Assembly: GCA_030544215.1 (NCBI GenBank)
Contig: JARZZO010000004.1
Span: 48,845,980-48,909,979 of the forward strand
DNA length: 64,000 nt
Direction: 5' to 3'
From: Zantedeschia hybrid cultivar
Taxonomy: Eukaryota; Streptophyta; Magnoliopsida; Alismatales; Araceae
Shown here: one piece after another, positions 35,101 to 45,575 of the stretch
Position numbering within the stretch: the first letter of the stretch is position 1
Layout of the letters: each line of letters opens with the position of its first letter
Notes under the pieces: generated by a model
Database searches by the model: none
What the model was told of the DNA's origin: nothing
What the model saw: the letters and a program-made list of their open reading frames with translations, nothing else
Translations under genes and position numbers: made by a program

Positions 35101-35591
35101 GCCGCAACTTTTGCGCCATTTCCTAGCCTCAATTCCACCTCACCTTGTCTCAGCTTGCGCTTACTTATCAGCATCTGCACATCATGGCAGATATGAGAAG
35201 CACATCCGGTATCCAATACCCAAGATGTGGAATCTCTAACTGATAAGTTGATATCTATCATATAGATATCAGAAGCTTCAGACAGCTTCACTCTTTCATG
35301 AGCTTTATCATAAAGGAACTCCTTGCAATTCTTTTTCCAGTGACCATACTGCTTATAGTAGAAGCAGTCACCCTTCACTACTCTTTTACCTTTGTCCTTT
35401 GATCTTTTATCGTTAGCTGTCATCTCTGCTTCAGGAGCATCTAATGCCGATTCAGCAAGAGAATCAGCTCTAGGGACAAAGTTATTGTGTTCATATCTGA
35501 AGACATTCTTCAGGTTTCTGAACCAATCCGAGTAGATCAGGTAAGTCAAAATGGCATCAAGTATGCCACAGAGTGGGTTATTCGACGACAT
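32172..35591 (-). pseudogene. pol: Element D gag-pol: gag remnant, protease, integrase, RT, RNase H with two stops
   Basis: One frame from ATG 35591 to the stop at 32172, interrupted by TAG at 33954-33956 (linker after integrase) and TAG at 33417-33419 (within RT, just before MDVKTAFLNG). The start looks like a copia Gag (MSSNNPL, WFRNLKN) but about 40 residues in it jumps to the knuckle, so most of Gag is deleted. The knuckle has lost its second Cys (CFYYKQYGHWKKNC). Protease shows WVLDTGC near residue 128. Integrase has HHCC from about 263 and D, D, E near 322, 388 and 421. RT has YVDDILL at 33141-33158 and RNase H has TEAEY near 32515. The order integrase before RT defines Ty1/copia. The RT stop fits CAG to TAG. 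Confidence 0.88.
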
Positions 35592-35781
35592 AGTTCCTAC
35601 AGGAGATAAGTAAAATCTTTTAGCAGATGTTCAATTATTAAAGTTTAAAACAAGACATGGTCTTTTGTTCAAGTTTAACTCCCACTAATTTTCGACGGAC
35701 TGTATAACCCTCAGTTATACAGAACGGGAGACGCCGACAGTCTCCTAGTGGGGATCAGAATCTCAATGACTTGCACTACAG

Positions 35782-36087
35782 CTTTGTGGATAGCACAACA
35801 AACTGTAATACAATCAGAGAACACCCAACTCATGGGACTTGCAACTCCTTGCAATATCTGATCATAGCTTCGGTCCCCAGAAATTTAATGGCCTTATGGA
35901 TAACACAACAAACCATTAATCCTGGTCTAAGCTAACCATCATTACGCGACGAGCATAGATTTGCATGCAGCCCTTGTGGATAGCACAACAAAGCTACATG
36001 GTTCTTCTACCCCGATCTATAGGCATCTAATGCCATAGCCACAGTTTCTCCTCCCAATTAAGCAGGCCTTGTGGATAGCATAACAAA
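35782..36087 (-). repeat. Four spaced copies of a 21-base repeat
   Basis: CTTGTGGATAGCACAACAAA or a close variant occurs at 35782-35802, 35892-35912, 35972-35992 and 36067-36087, with unrelated sequence of 59-89 bases between. Confidence 0.8.
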
Positions 36088-36954
36088 CCTGCCTAAAGTG
36101 ATTCGAATCCTATGACTATAATGATAGTGGACCACGCGGTAAGTTCTCAACTACTCACGTTACGGCTTAGAGTTTATCTGAGGGTATTTGGATAACTTTT
36201 ATCTTGGTCTCTCCTAGGTGATAGTATATAAATATATCGTATATATTTACTAAATACTATAACCTGCTTTGATTCATAATCAAAAGAAATCAATGCATCT
36301 CATACATGTCATTAGTGTGGTCATGGATAGCACAGTGGGTTTGACTGGAGCCAACAGTCAAACGCACACACAATCTAACACAACAATTACATTAGATATC
36401 CTGCAAACACATAGGCAAGAGATCTCCATCTTTTCGCCTTCCTGGTTGCAGCTGTGGATCGTCCTCGCTCCTTCCTCGGTTGCCTCCATCATATTACATT
36501 AATTCTAGAATTAACAAGTAAATTGAAGAAAGCCTTATGGCGAGTACAAGAGAGAGAGGAAGGTAGAAATACATCAGAGTATGAGAGAGATAGGTGCGCA
36601 GACCTCTATTTATTAATAATTAACAAACATCCATCATTCATCCACGATCCACACAAACACATCATTCATCACATGAACAATTAAAAGTGCATATCCATGA
36701 CCACGATGTGTTTTAGACATCCACATATGATTCAGCGCATCACATGGCTAAAACAAATGAGTTTTCAAAAATATATAATTTTGACTTTCAGAAAGCTGGG
36801 ATCCAATCAAAATTGGCATTTGAATTTCGAAAAACTCATGTATTATCTTAACATGCAATTAAATCAAATTTAAAAGCAATAAACACACATCACATGCGCA
36901 CACACTCCGAATTAATAATTCCAGATTATTCCATGCAAATTAGAACATTTTTAA

Positions 36955-37465
36955 CGATCTAACACTTAGATAAAACCCCCTTAATAATCTAACAATTAGA
37001 TTATTTAAAGACTAATCTAACTCTTAGATTAATCCAACTAATTTAATTAATAATTTAACACTTAAATTAATAATCAACCAAATTAATTATTAACTACTAA
37101 TCTAACATTTAGATCAGTTAATTAATGTTAATTAGTAATTTAACACTTAAATTATTAATTAACACAAGTTAATTAATAACTATAATCTAACAATTAGATT
37201 TTAAGATTAAAGATAATCATTAATTTAACCCTTAAATCAATAACTAACAATAATAATTAAAGACTACTAATTTAACACTTAAATTAGTCATTTAAGTTAA
37301 TTATTAATTTAACAATTAAATTAATAACTAACTCTAATATTAATTAACAATTATATGATTTAATAATAAATAATCTAACTTTTAGATTAAATATTATTAA
37401 ACACTAATTTAACAATTAAATTAGTCAACTTAAGTTAATTATTAGCTTAACTATTAAACTAATAA
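36955..37465. repeat. Array of about 13 short imperfect palindromes
   Basis: Two variants alternate at 25-65 base intervals: AATCTAACANTTAGATT (for example 36987, 37013, 37184, 37371) and AATTTAACANTTAAATT (for example 37048, 37137, 37268, 37307, 37403). Sequence between them is A/T only or nearly so. Confidence 0.8.
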
Positions 37466-37659
37466 TTAACTTTATATCACAATTAATTGTTAATCAATGA
37501 ATCTTTAATTAAGTTAATGATTCAAAATCATTAATAAATGCCCAATTAAATTAAAATTGAATGATAATTTTAATCCTCAAAACAATTTTGAAAATTTTAA
37601 AATTAATTCAAATTTTAACTAAATTTCAAATGGGCAATTGGGGATCAAAAAAGGGTTTT

Positions 37660-38180
37660 AAAATCAAAACAGGGCTCAGCCATCTAGCTGACCCAAAAGG
37701 CTCGGGCCCTGGCCGAGCCAGGGCTCGGACCAGGTCCGAGCCAGGGCCCAGCCCAGGTGCGATCCTAGGGCTGGCGGCCCTGGCCCGGCTCGGGGCCGGT
37801 CCAGCCGGTCCGACCGGCCTGGGCCCGGTCCCGACGACCCGGTCCACCCTGCAACTCCCCAGGCTACCCGACGCCCTAAGCTGCAGGAACCCTAGCCGGG
37901 TTGCAGGCCGCCGCCGGCAGGCCCCTCGGCGCCGCCGGCCCCGGCCGGCGATGCCCCCGGTGCCGGCAGGGCCGCCGGCGGTGGTCAACGAGCAACCAAC
38001 CGACCCCTTTAAAAACCCCCCAAAATCTGATTTTGCAGGGTTTAAATCCGATTTGGGGCTAGATTTTGTAGCTCTTCAGGGCCACCTTGGCGCCGGCCAT
38101 CATGCCCGGTGTGTAGTGGTGACTATCACCAAGAGATCCGGGCATGCGGGCTGCCATCCCAACGCTTGGGAATCGTTAAC
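37660..38180. other. GC-rich block within the leader of element D
   Basis: Strongly GC-rich, with overlapping self-complementary phrases such as GGCTCGGGCCCTGGCCGAGCC near 37701. It contrasts sharply with the A/T-only array beside it. No recognisable protein on either strand. Confidence 0.55.
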
Positions 38181-38383
38181 GAAGCTGCCGAAGTACTCCG
38201 GTTCATCATCTCATGAAGAACTCCGAAAACCCCCAAATAAAATCCGAAAAATCACAGAAAAATAATCAAATTATTTGTGTTCATCTTATGAACACGATTC
38301 CGTCATTTTAATCGGATTAAACGCATGGAATAACTCAAGAAAAATCAATTTCGGAAACCGAAACGGGACGAGAAACAGTGGAA

Positions 38384-38399
38384 CCTGGCTCTGATACCA
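38384..38399 (-). promoter_or_regulatory. Primer binding site for initiator tRNA-Met (element D)
   Basis: The minus strand reads TGGTATCAGAGCCAGG one base inside the 5' LTR (38401). This is the standard copia primer site. Confidence 0.9.
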
Positions 38400-38400
38400 C

Positions 38401-39954
38401 TGTTGGATTTTCTCGATTTCTCCGGATCGCTTACGCAGCGGAAAAACAAAAATATTTACAGCAATCCGTTCCCGTTTCGGAATCTAAAATACAAGATAAT
38501 CGGATTATCTGTTCTCACCGTGTGCGGATTCGAATCTGCAGCCGTTCAGTTCCGTCGGTGTGACACCGCAAGCCGCGCAAGCGCCCGGCCTCTAGCGAAG
38601 TCCACGCGATCCTCCCCGCGACGGATATCCTCGAGTTCCTCGTTCTTTGCAGCCCACGAAGCCTCCGCCGGTCGCTGCAATAATCGCCGCAGCGCGCGGA
38701 CGATTTCCCGTCGAACGGGATTCGGAGAAGTGGCGGAGCAGATCTGGATCTGCCTGGACGTCAGAGGAAGACAGAAACTGAGGAGGGGCGGCTAGGGTTA
38801 GCAACAGCTTGGCCTGCTCAGCCCGTTCGCTATGTTTTATACTAACCGCGCGGTTTTTCACAAAAACCCCCGGTTTATATAAAGCCCACTTATTTATCCA
38901 TCGCCTTGAGAATCATGTGCGTGTGACCCTCTAGGCCCAAGTACCAGTCCAGTTAATGGCCCAATAAGCCCAGTGACTCCTCACTGGCTTTATTAATTAA
39001 TTAATAACCATTTATTAATCAAATAATCAATCGAATTGATGTCGCACATCGAATTCGACCGGGCCTCTGATCACGTTGGGTGCCAAGCAACACCGCGTGA
39101 ACCCGGAAGGTATTTGGGGTTAAGTAACCCACTCTTGGAACCTTTCCGTCGACAGTTACCGCGTGGATATAATCCTTCATTCGTACAATGCTCTCGAGTC
39201 AACTCAGGGTATGGCGAGCTGTCAAACCCTAACCGGTCGACTCACTTGGATTGGATGCCGCTGATAAATATCGGAAAACTCCTTTCCCGATATTATCGTC
39301 CGCCCTGGCCAGGGACTTTCGCGCATCCTTCCTAGAGCATTCTCTCTCTAAGTACCGAGAGCGAATGATTCCTTATTGACACACAATTCCCTTCGACGGT
39401 ATTCCGCTGTACCCAATCCTTGGCGTATTAGAATCCCATGGCTAGAGATTCGTAAACCAAGGTCAAAGTACAGAAGTCCACCGCCAAGGTGTCCTTGGTG
39501 TCTCAGGTCCGAGGACCATCTACGCAACTGCGACAATAGAATCAAGCTGGTTGACAGTGAGGTACAATACCATCCAGCGATTCAGTCGGATCAGTTCAGT
39601 GAACTCATTCTCCAATGAGCACCTACAGATTCGCCTTAGTGTCTCCACACAAATGACTTATGAGACCAGTCATCCTCATCATATGAGCAGAAGTAATCTG
39701 TACTAGTCTAACCGGATATCCCATGTCCTTCTCGGATATCCTCCGACTATGAACGATTAAGAATATGTGTGTTTAAGTGATCAGTCTCATTAGTATGATC
39801 TCATCATAATCTGATCACCATAGTACATATTCACGGACTTCATTATGAAACGATAATTAACGCAATTTACACATAATGAATATTATGCCATTATATTAAT
39901 AAATGAACGAGATTTACATTGTTAGATTAGCTTGTAGGCCACCTTAAACTAACA
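38401..39954 (-). repeat. 5' LTR of element D (1554 bp)
   Basis: On the minus strand begins TGTTAGTTTAAGGTGG at 39954 and ends GAAAATCCAACA at 38401. A TATA-like TTTATATAAA is at about 38873-38883. The outer 1113 bp match the truncated 3' LTR. Confidence 0.88.
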
Positions 39955-41440
39955 CGACATGCACATACTAGCAGAGAGGAGAGAGTGAGATGGCCGGAGG
40001 GGTCAGAACTGGGGTAATAGAACCATGCTGAGAAATGGGGAGGATATTGCCATCGGCAATGTAAATCTATAGGTGTGAGAAAATAAGAGAGAAATTAACA
40101 AGAAGGGAACCATTGAGGGTCATGTAATAGAAAGCTCCAGAGTCCAAAATTCAGGTAAAGTAGTACCAGTGACAGTAGACATAGCAAAAGGATCGGAGAG
40201 AAAACCAACGATCTGAAGAAGCTACTGAATCTACAAGAGTTGAGTAGAGCCATGTCAGGAGTGGCACTAGGTGAGCCAGTGGGCTGCATTGCAGAGGAAG
40301 CAAACTTCGGGATAGCAATAGTAGGGTGAGCATGCCGCTTTCATCAACATCGAAGCTTCTAGATGGTGTCCATATTGTGTCCACAATGATGGCAATAGTG
40401 ACAGTAGAGAGACGTTGTGAAACCATCAGAGTCACTGGAGCACGGAGAATCTAAGGCACAAAGAGAAGGATCTATTGGGGTCTCCAAAAAAGGAAGTTAC
40501 TTGGAGGTCTCAAGAGGATGTGAGTGAGAGGGATGTAAGGCAGCAACAAAGACCGCGACAGAGATGGAGGAAGACCCCAGAGCACGAAGGCATGTCTCCT
40601 CAACAATGAGATCAATAAGAGCATCATCTAGAGTCTACAGAGGAGCATGGTGCAGAAGCTATTTGCTAATGCTTTGAACTATGGGCAAAGATGCATAAAA
40701 AAAAGATACAGTGATTGATGATCTCGTTGAAGACCACAGGAACACATGGGAATATGTGTAGAGGCATGATAACATCCAACTTAGACTAGATGTGCTGAAG
40801 TCGAGTGAAGAACTCTTGGATCGACAATTCTCCCTAACAAAGATTGTCAAGCTTGCTGCGAAGTGGATAGTTGTGAGTGCCACTTGATTGAACATAGCAC
40901 TTTGCGAGATACTACCAAGGCACACGAGAAATAGTGAATTTGAACAAGTCTAGACAATTAATGGAAGGGTTGACTGAACAAAAAATATACCCCATAGCAA
41001 GTTCGTCAATGTCCTTCCATGCTTGCAGAGTGGGTAAAGGAGCAGCAAGATGTGCAACCACAGTCGCACATTGACAGCAACAACAACATCCGATTTCTCG
41101 GAGCCAAGGTCTGTTGGTGTAACAGATCCATCGACATAACCCCATAGTTTGGCGGTGCAGAGGTTTGACCGAATGATGGCCGCCCAAACCACATAGTTGT
41201 TGGCACCATTTAGCTGGAAGTCCATCTTCAAAATGTCAGAGAGGTTGATGGAGGCCATGATGCTGGAAGAGCAAGCGTGATGATGCAAGGAGGAGCAAAC
41301 GCAATGATAGAGTGCAGCACCAGCTGGAGTGGGATGTTGAGGCACTAGGGTTGCATGAAGTGCGGGGCGGTGTCGAACACTCGGATGTGCATAGCGGGGA
41401 GTAGGCGCGGAGAGGAGCCAAATGGGTGCAGGGCGTTGGG
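39955..41440 (-). pseudogene. gag: Element E: decayed Ty1/copia gag and protease
   Basis: Minus strand from ATG 41256 (MASINLSDILKMDF). The start is clearly copia Gag (FQLNGANNYVVW, then LWGYVDGSVTP). Further in, frames shift and stops accumulate, but a CCHC knuckle (YCHHCGHNMDTI, near 40370) and a protease start (ILDSGAFYYMT near 40130, then ADGN...SQHGSITPV) remain recognisable. It is cut at 39954 by element D. From 41257 to 41440 the leader continues, and resumes at 43927 after the solo LTR F. Confidence 0.75.
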
Positions 41441-41445
41441 CTCAA

Positions 41446-43926
41446 TGCAATATCCCAGATCTTAGGAAGTGATATTAGTCTGATTAAGTTGAATAGAGTG
41501 GGTTTCAACAGTTAAGAAGGGCAGATAAGTTATTGGAAGTATATCAGTTTCTTAGAGAAAGAGAGCTCAGGAATTGGCCAAGTCCCATATAATCAATTAG
41601 ACATGCTAAAAGAGAGTTCAATTAATTAATAAATCATCTATAATTAAAGTAAACTAAGCTTTATAATTGAAGATAATATAAGTTTTATAATCGACTTAAA
41701 GTTAAAGAATAATTGATTAATATAAGCCTTATAATTGAATAAAAAAAAGATCCCTATAATAGATTAACAAATGGCACCTATTAAGTTAACCAAAGACATC
41801 TAATTAATTAAGTTAAAACATGTACTCAATTACCCGAAGACGATAGTCGATTAGAAGAACACATGTAATTGGTTATAAGAAGATATGCAATCCATTAGAA
41901 GAGAACCCATAATCAATTAGTTAAACAACTTACAATCGAGTAGATGAGTAACTTATAATCGATTAGAAGAACACCTATAATCGATTAACTTAATAAAATG
42001 TAATTGATTTTCCGAATAAACTTGTAACCGATTAAACAAAAGAACTTGCACTCGATTATCAGATACAAAGATTGTCAATTAATTAAAATAAATATAATTG
42101 ATTAACTGACCTATATATAATCGATTAACTAACTATGAAGGAAATCGATTGACTAATATAAATGTAATCAATTACTTGAAGTAAATGTAATCAATTACCT
42201 GAAGAGAATGTAATCGGTTCACTGAAGTGAATGTAATCAATTAGCTATTATGCATGCAATCAATTATCTATTATGCATGTAATCGGTTAACTGATGTGCA
42301 TGTAATTGATGACTTACCCATATAATAGATTAACTGAGGCTTGTATGTAATCAAGTGGATGGTTCTTTTAATTTTTAAATAGAAATTAGTTAATTATTTT
42401 ATGCCACTTTATGGGCGGTTTTTAATGAACACATAGGCTTCTAGGAGCAGCCCATAGACGATACTAAGGGCCTAAATTAATCTTAGCCAATTTAACCATG
42501 ATTTTAGAGGGGGGAATGCTTTAATTTTGCTACCGAAACACTAAAAAATTAGAGATAGAGAGATAAATAAAAGAAGAAGCTACTGGTGGAATTGAAATAG
42601 AAATAAACTTCAGAAAGTCAGAGATTGACAGATTAATTAAATTTTCATATTCAAGGCATGTGTATGATGAACTAAATGTATGCTATTTGTTATTTAAATT
42701 GTTTCAAGTTTTACTTTGGTGATGAAAATTAAAGTTGTGGCATTTATGAGCATTAAATAGGGTTGTAATGCTATTAGAATATGTTTCAGTTATATGTATG
42801 CTGTAGTATTGAAACCATCATAATTATTACTTTAATTATGATGTATTTTTTAATTTTAAATTATTAATAATTATAAATCTATTATAAATATGCTTTGAAT
42901 AGTTCATAATTGAGATATTGCTTAAAAAAGAAAGCTGTAATTGAATTTGTTTTAAGCATACATGAGTGCCAGCTTAAGGAGGTATATGAAAGAACTCACC
43001 TCAAGTATTCAATGTAGTAGTACTCAATTTAAGAGACCTGAGGACAACAGGGACTAAAATCTTATAACTGAACTTCAATTTGGTAGACGATAAGATATTG
43101 ACCTCCGATCCCAGTTGGTTGTATCAAGATCAAGGCACTTATTTATCTAGGTGTCATGATGTTTATGTCTCCTTATATTGTGGTGTAGATATATGTCCGA
43201 AAATATGAAAATTTAGAATTTGCTTCATGTAAAACTAAGGCAATCATTTGAACTATTATGCACATATGTAGTTAATTATGTAAGAAATAGACTTGCTAGT
43301 ATGTGAATCAATTATGTATGAATTTGATCTGCTTTATGATTATAGACATATCTGAAATTGTTATGTGCGGGTCATTTGTAAGAAATAAATTTGAGAAAGA
43401 ATCTGATCTGCACTATGGAATGTACATGCATTGAGAAATTGTGAGTTATATAAGAATGATCTTTTGTTTATCCTTTGAGAAATGATATATGTATGAAACT
43501 AACTGCAAATCATGTATTATTTACATCTATCGTACGTTTGCAAAGTTCATTTTTATATGTAAGCATGCAAATGGTTCTGATGCCTACTGAGTTTTATACT
43601 CACATATCTAGTTATTAAATTTTCAGGAGAGTATGGTAGACAGTAAAGTTAAAAATAGGAATTCAGATTGGTTCTTGGGGAGATTTTGAAGTTCCGTATT
43701 TAAAAAGTTGGTTCTGCACTTGTATATTTTTTGTTATCTTAAAATTTGAAAACTAAGCTTTATATTTGGTAACAGTGTAATTATTCTATGTTATGCCAAC
43801 GGATTTTGGCACTGTTGTATTTTAGAATTGTCGATGGTGTGACAAAAATTATCTTAGATCACAATAGTTTGACTAAGGTAGTATCCTTAATAAGAATGAT
43901 AACAATCTCTGGAAGGGGGTGCCACA
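41446..43926 (+). mobile_element. Solo Ty3/gypsy-type LTR (F, ~2.5 kb) inserted in the leader of E
   Basis: Starts TGCAATATCCCAGATC and ends GGGGGTGCCACA. Flanks are CTCAA on the left and CTCGG on the right, three of five bases equal with two transitions. Removing it joins the E leader to a decayed copia primer site 70 bases further on. The phrase CCTACTGAGTTTTATACTCAC followed by TTTTCAGGAG (43585-43635) is typical of long gypsy LTRs and recurs at 63922-63975. No coding sequence is present. Confidence 0.65.
41860..42360. repeat. Degenerate array of TAATCGATTA-type motifs
   Basis: About twenty variants of TAATCGATTA / GTAATCAATTA / GTAATCGGTTA at 20-35 base spacing, often followed by ACTGA or CTGAAG. 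It lies in the upstream part of solo LTR F. Confidence 0.7.
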
Positions 43927-44165
43927 CTCGGTGCACGCCCAAGGCTGAGGTAGAATGGCTCAAGGAGGAAGAAGTAGAGGAAGGAGGAGACTTTTATGGC
44001 TCTAATATAATGTGACAATATGGTGAATATGAGAGCATGTCTTCTCCATTGTGATGTTCATAATATATACAATACCCCAAATCAGGGCAAGGCCAACAGG
44101 CTGACCATGTACATGCTATATACAGACAAGAGTAAATATAGAAGATATGTTGTATGTTAGTATGA
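43927..44165 (-). mobile_element. Remaining leader, primer site and LTR edge of element E
   Basis: 43927-43998 continues the E leader. 43999-44010 (GCTCTAATATAA) is a decayed complement of the copia tRNA-Met site, with three changes. From 44011 (TGTGACAATATGG) an LTR-like stretch follows (CATGTCTTCTCCATTGTGAT); its outer end is not defined and is overrun by a SINE-like repeat near 44165. Confidence 0.45.
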
Positions 44166-44500
44166 AACAGGTTGGAGCTCTAAACCAACCGTGTAGAGCA
44201 GTCGCTTCAACCCCCAATCTTCCTTTGGAAGGTCTCGAGTTTAAGCTGATCGGGAGTCTAAAAACTTATTCTGTCGTTCAGTCTTGATATGCAGTTGGAT
44301 TATTTCTTCTTCTCTATGGAATTACTTCTTTGAAGGTTGACTTGAGCAAGAATAATTACCTTATTACGTAGTATCAAAACTATGTATAATTACCTTATTA
44401 TGTAGAATTATCAAAACTATGTACAATATTCTCTCTTAAAAAGGAAATATTAGACTTTATCTAGAATCAAACCTTAGTTTCTTTGTATGTATATCAATCA
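44165..44500. repeat. Interspersed repeat copy 1 (possible SINE)
   Basis: Shares order and sequence with 47010-47290: AACCAACCG, GTTTAAGCTGATCGGGA versus GTTCGAATTGATCGGGAT, CTAAAAA, and a shared end near ATCAAACCTTAGTTTC / TTGAATCTTGGTCTTT. The GTTCGAAT of the second copy resembles a pol III B box. Confidence 0.45.
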
Positions 44501-44584
44501 ACTGAATCATCTTTTCAAAAAAATAAGAAAAAAACAATTTAGAGCTACATGAGCAGGAAGCACCCCACCTAAGTTTTTTCTTTT

Positions 44585-44780
44585 TTTTCTTTTTTGAACA
44601 AGTGGCCTAGTGGCCGGGCGCTAAGGGACTTGATCCAAAGGACTAGAGATCGAGCTCGCCAATGCGAGGGCCTCCCACGGGGAGAGGAATTTTTCTCGAA
44701 ACACACCCAACAAGCAAAGGGGCCGCCAAAACGGGCGAGGAAATCCGCACATCAAGCGAGATTTCTGTAGGATTCGACCC
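44585..44780 (+). repeat. tRNA-related SINE-like repeat, copy 1
   Basis: Contains TGGCCTAGTGG (A-box-like) and, about 45 bases on, GAGATCGAGCTCG (B-box-like). It shares GGCCGCC.AAACGGG.CGAG and surrounding text with 49915-50115. The sequence to 44930 shows no gene. Confidence 0.45.
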
Positions 44781-44930
44781 TCTGAATGCTCCCCCCATAG
44801 GGGAGTGTCCACCATCGCGCAGGTGCGGGCGACCCACCTAAGATTGGGGAGAGGCTCCCAAGTGATAAGGGAGATACCCTTACAAGTGAGGACCGTACTG
44901 GGCCATACAAACAAGGACACTTTGCAAGAT

Positions 44931-45100
44931 ATGAGCTCATCATAAAATATAACAGGGAATAAGATCGTCGGAGAAACTACCGTTGGATGGAGAAAATGAT
45001 CGTCGGAGAAGTCGAAGTAGATAATCGGACCGCCACGAGAAAGTGGGTATGCCTCTTCAAACTTCTACAAGGTAGCTTCCACACAGGCGAGGTTGCCTTC
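44931..45100. other. Unassigned repeat-rich sequence
   Basis: No gene or recognisable element seen. Confidence 0.4.
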
Positions 45101-45575
45101 TATTATGGCAAGGAGGTGTTGCACAACCAAATTTGCGAGTGTTGATATTTGATAGAGGTGCTTTGAGATATTGTCACCCCATCTAAGTTAACTCCTTCAT
45201 TTTCGTCCATCCGACTTTCATTAAACTTACAATACATGTATTATGTCTTAGTTGTACTTAATATAAAACTCTTAGACTCTAAAGTCTTCTCCAAAACTTT
45301 AGTTTTCTATTAACTCCATCTTACGTCTCATCTATCAACATAATATTATCTGCAAACATCATATACTACAGAATGTCCTCTTATATATCATTTGTTAAAT
45401 CATTCATAACAAATGCGAAAAGGTAACAGCTTATTGCTGATCCTTGATACACTCCATCTGAAACAAAGAAATCTCTTGTTTTCCCTCCAACCATGCGACA
45501 CAAGTAGTTACTCCTTCGTACATATCTTTTAATACTTGTATGTACCTAATAGATACCCTCTTACCTTTCTGCTTA
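45101..45575 (-). pseudogene. RTE-type LINE reverse transcriptase relic
   Basis: Minus-strand translation, moving between frames, gives VLKDMYEGVTTCV, then QGSAISCYLFAFVMNDLT, then MMFADNIMLIDET and GVNRKLKFW, then TKT.YMYCKFNESR. These follow the conserved order of plant RTE-clade non-LTR reverse transcriptases, including the catalytic FADD box, here FADN. Stops and frameshifts show it is dead. No endonuclease part is visible. Confidence 0.75.

Larger units (their letters stand above)
35592..38383 (-). other. Very long leader of element D
   Basis: About 2.8 kb between the primer site and gag; copia leaders are normally far shorter. From gag outward it contains four copies of a 21-base repeat (35782-36087), an AT-rich palindrome array (36955-37465) and a GC-rich block (37660-38180). 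Long plus-strand frames in the GC-rich block are compositional. No known gene is present. Confidence 0.6.
31045..39954 (-). mobile_element. Element D: Ty1/copia LTR retrotransposon with truncated 3' LTR
   Basis: Read on the minus strand: complete 5' LTR (39954 to 38401), tRNA-Met primer site, an unusually long 2.8-kb leader, a short gag remnant fused to protease, integrase and RT/RNase H, a purine tract, then a 3' LTR (32157 to 31045) cut by element B. The missing 441 bp of the 3' LTR (equivalent to 38401-38841) are expected left of B's 5' end. The right flank CGACA (39955-39959) is the predicted target duplication. D lies inside the protease region of the older element E. Confidence 0.87.

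Noticed and set aside
35782..36087. CRISPR-like spaced repeats
   Set aside because: Only four copies, unequal spacers, inside a copia leader.
37561..38265. 234-codon plus-strand frame rich in Ala, Pro and Arg
   Set aside because: Opposite to the transcription of element D, in a GC-rich block where open frames arise by chance.
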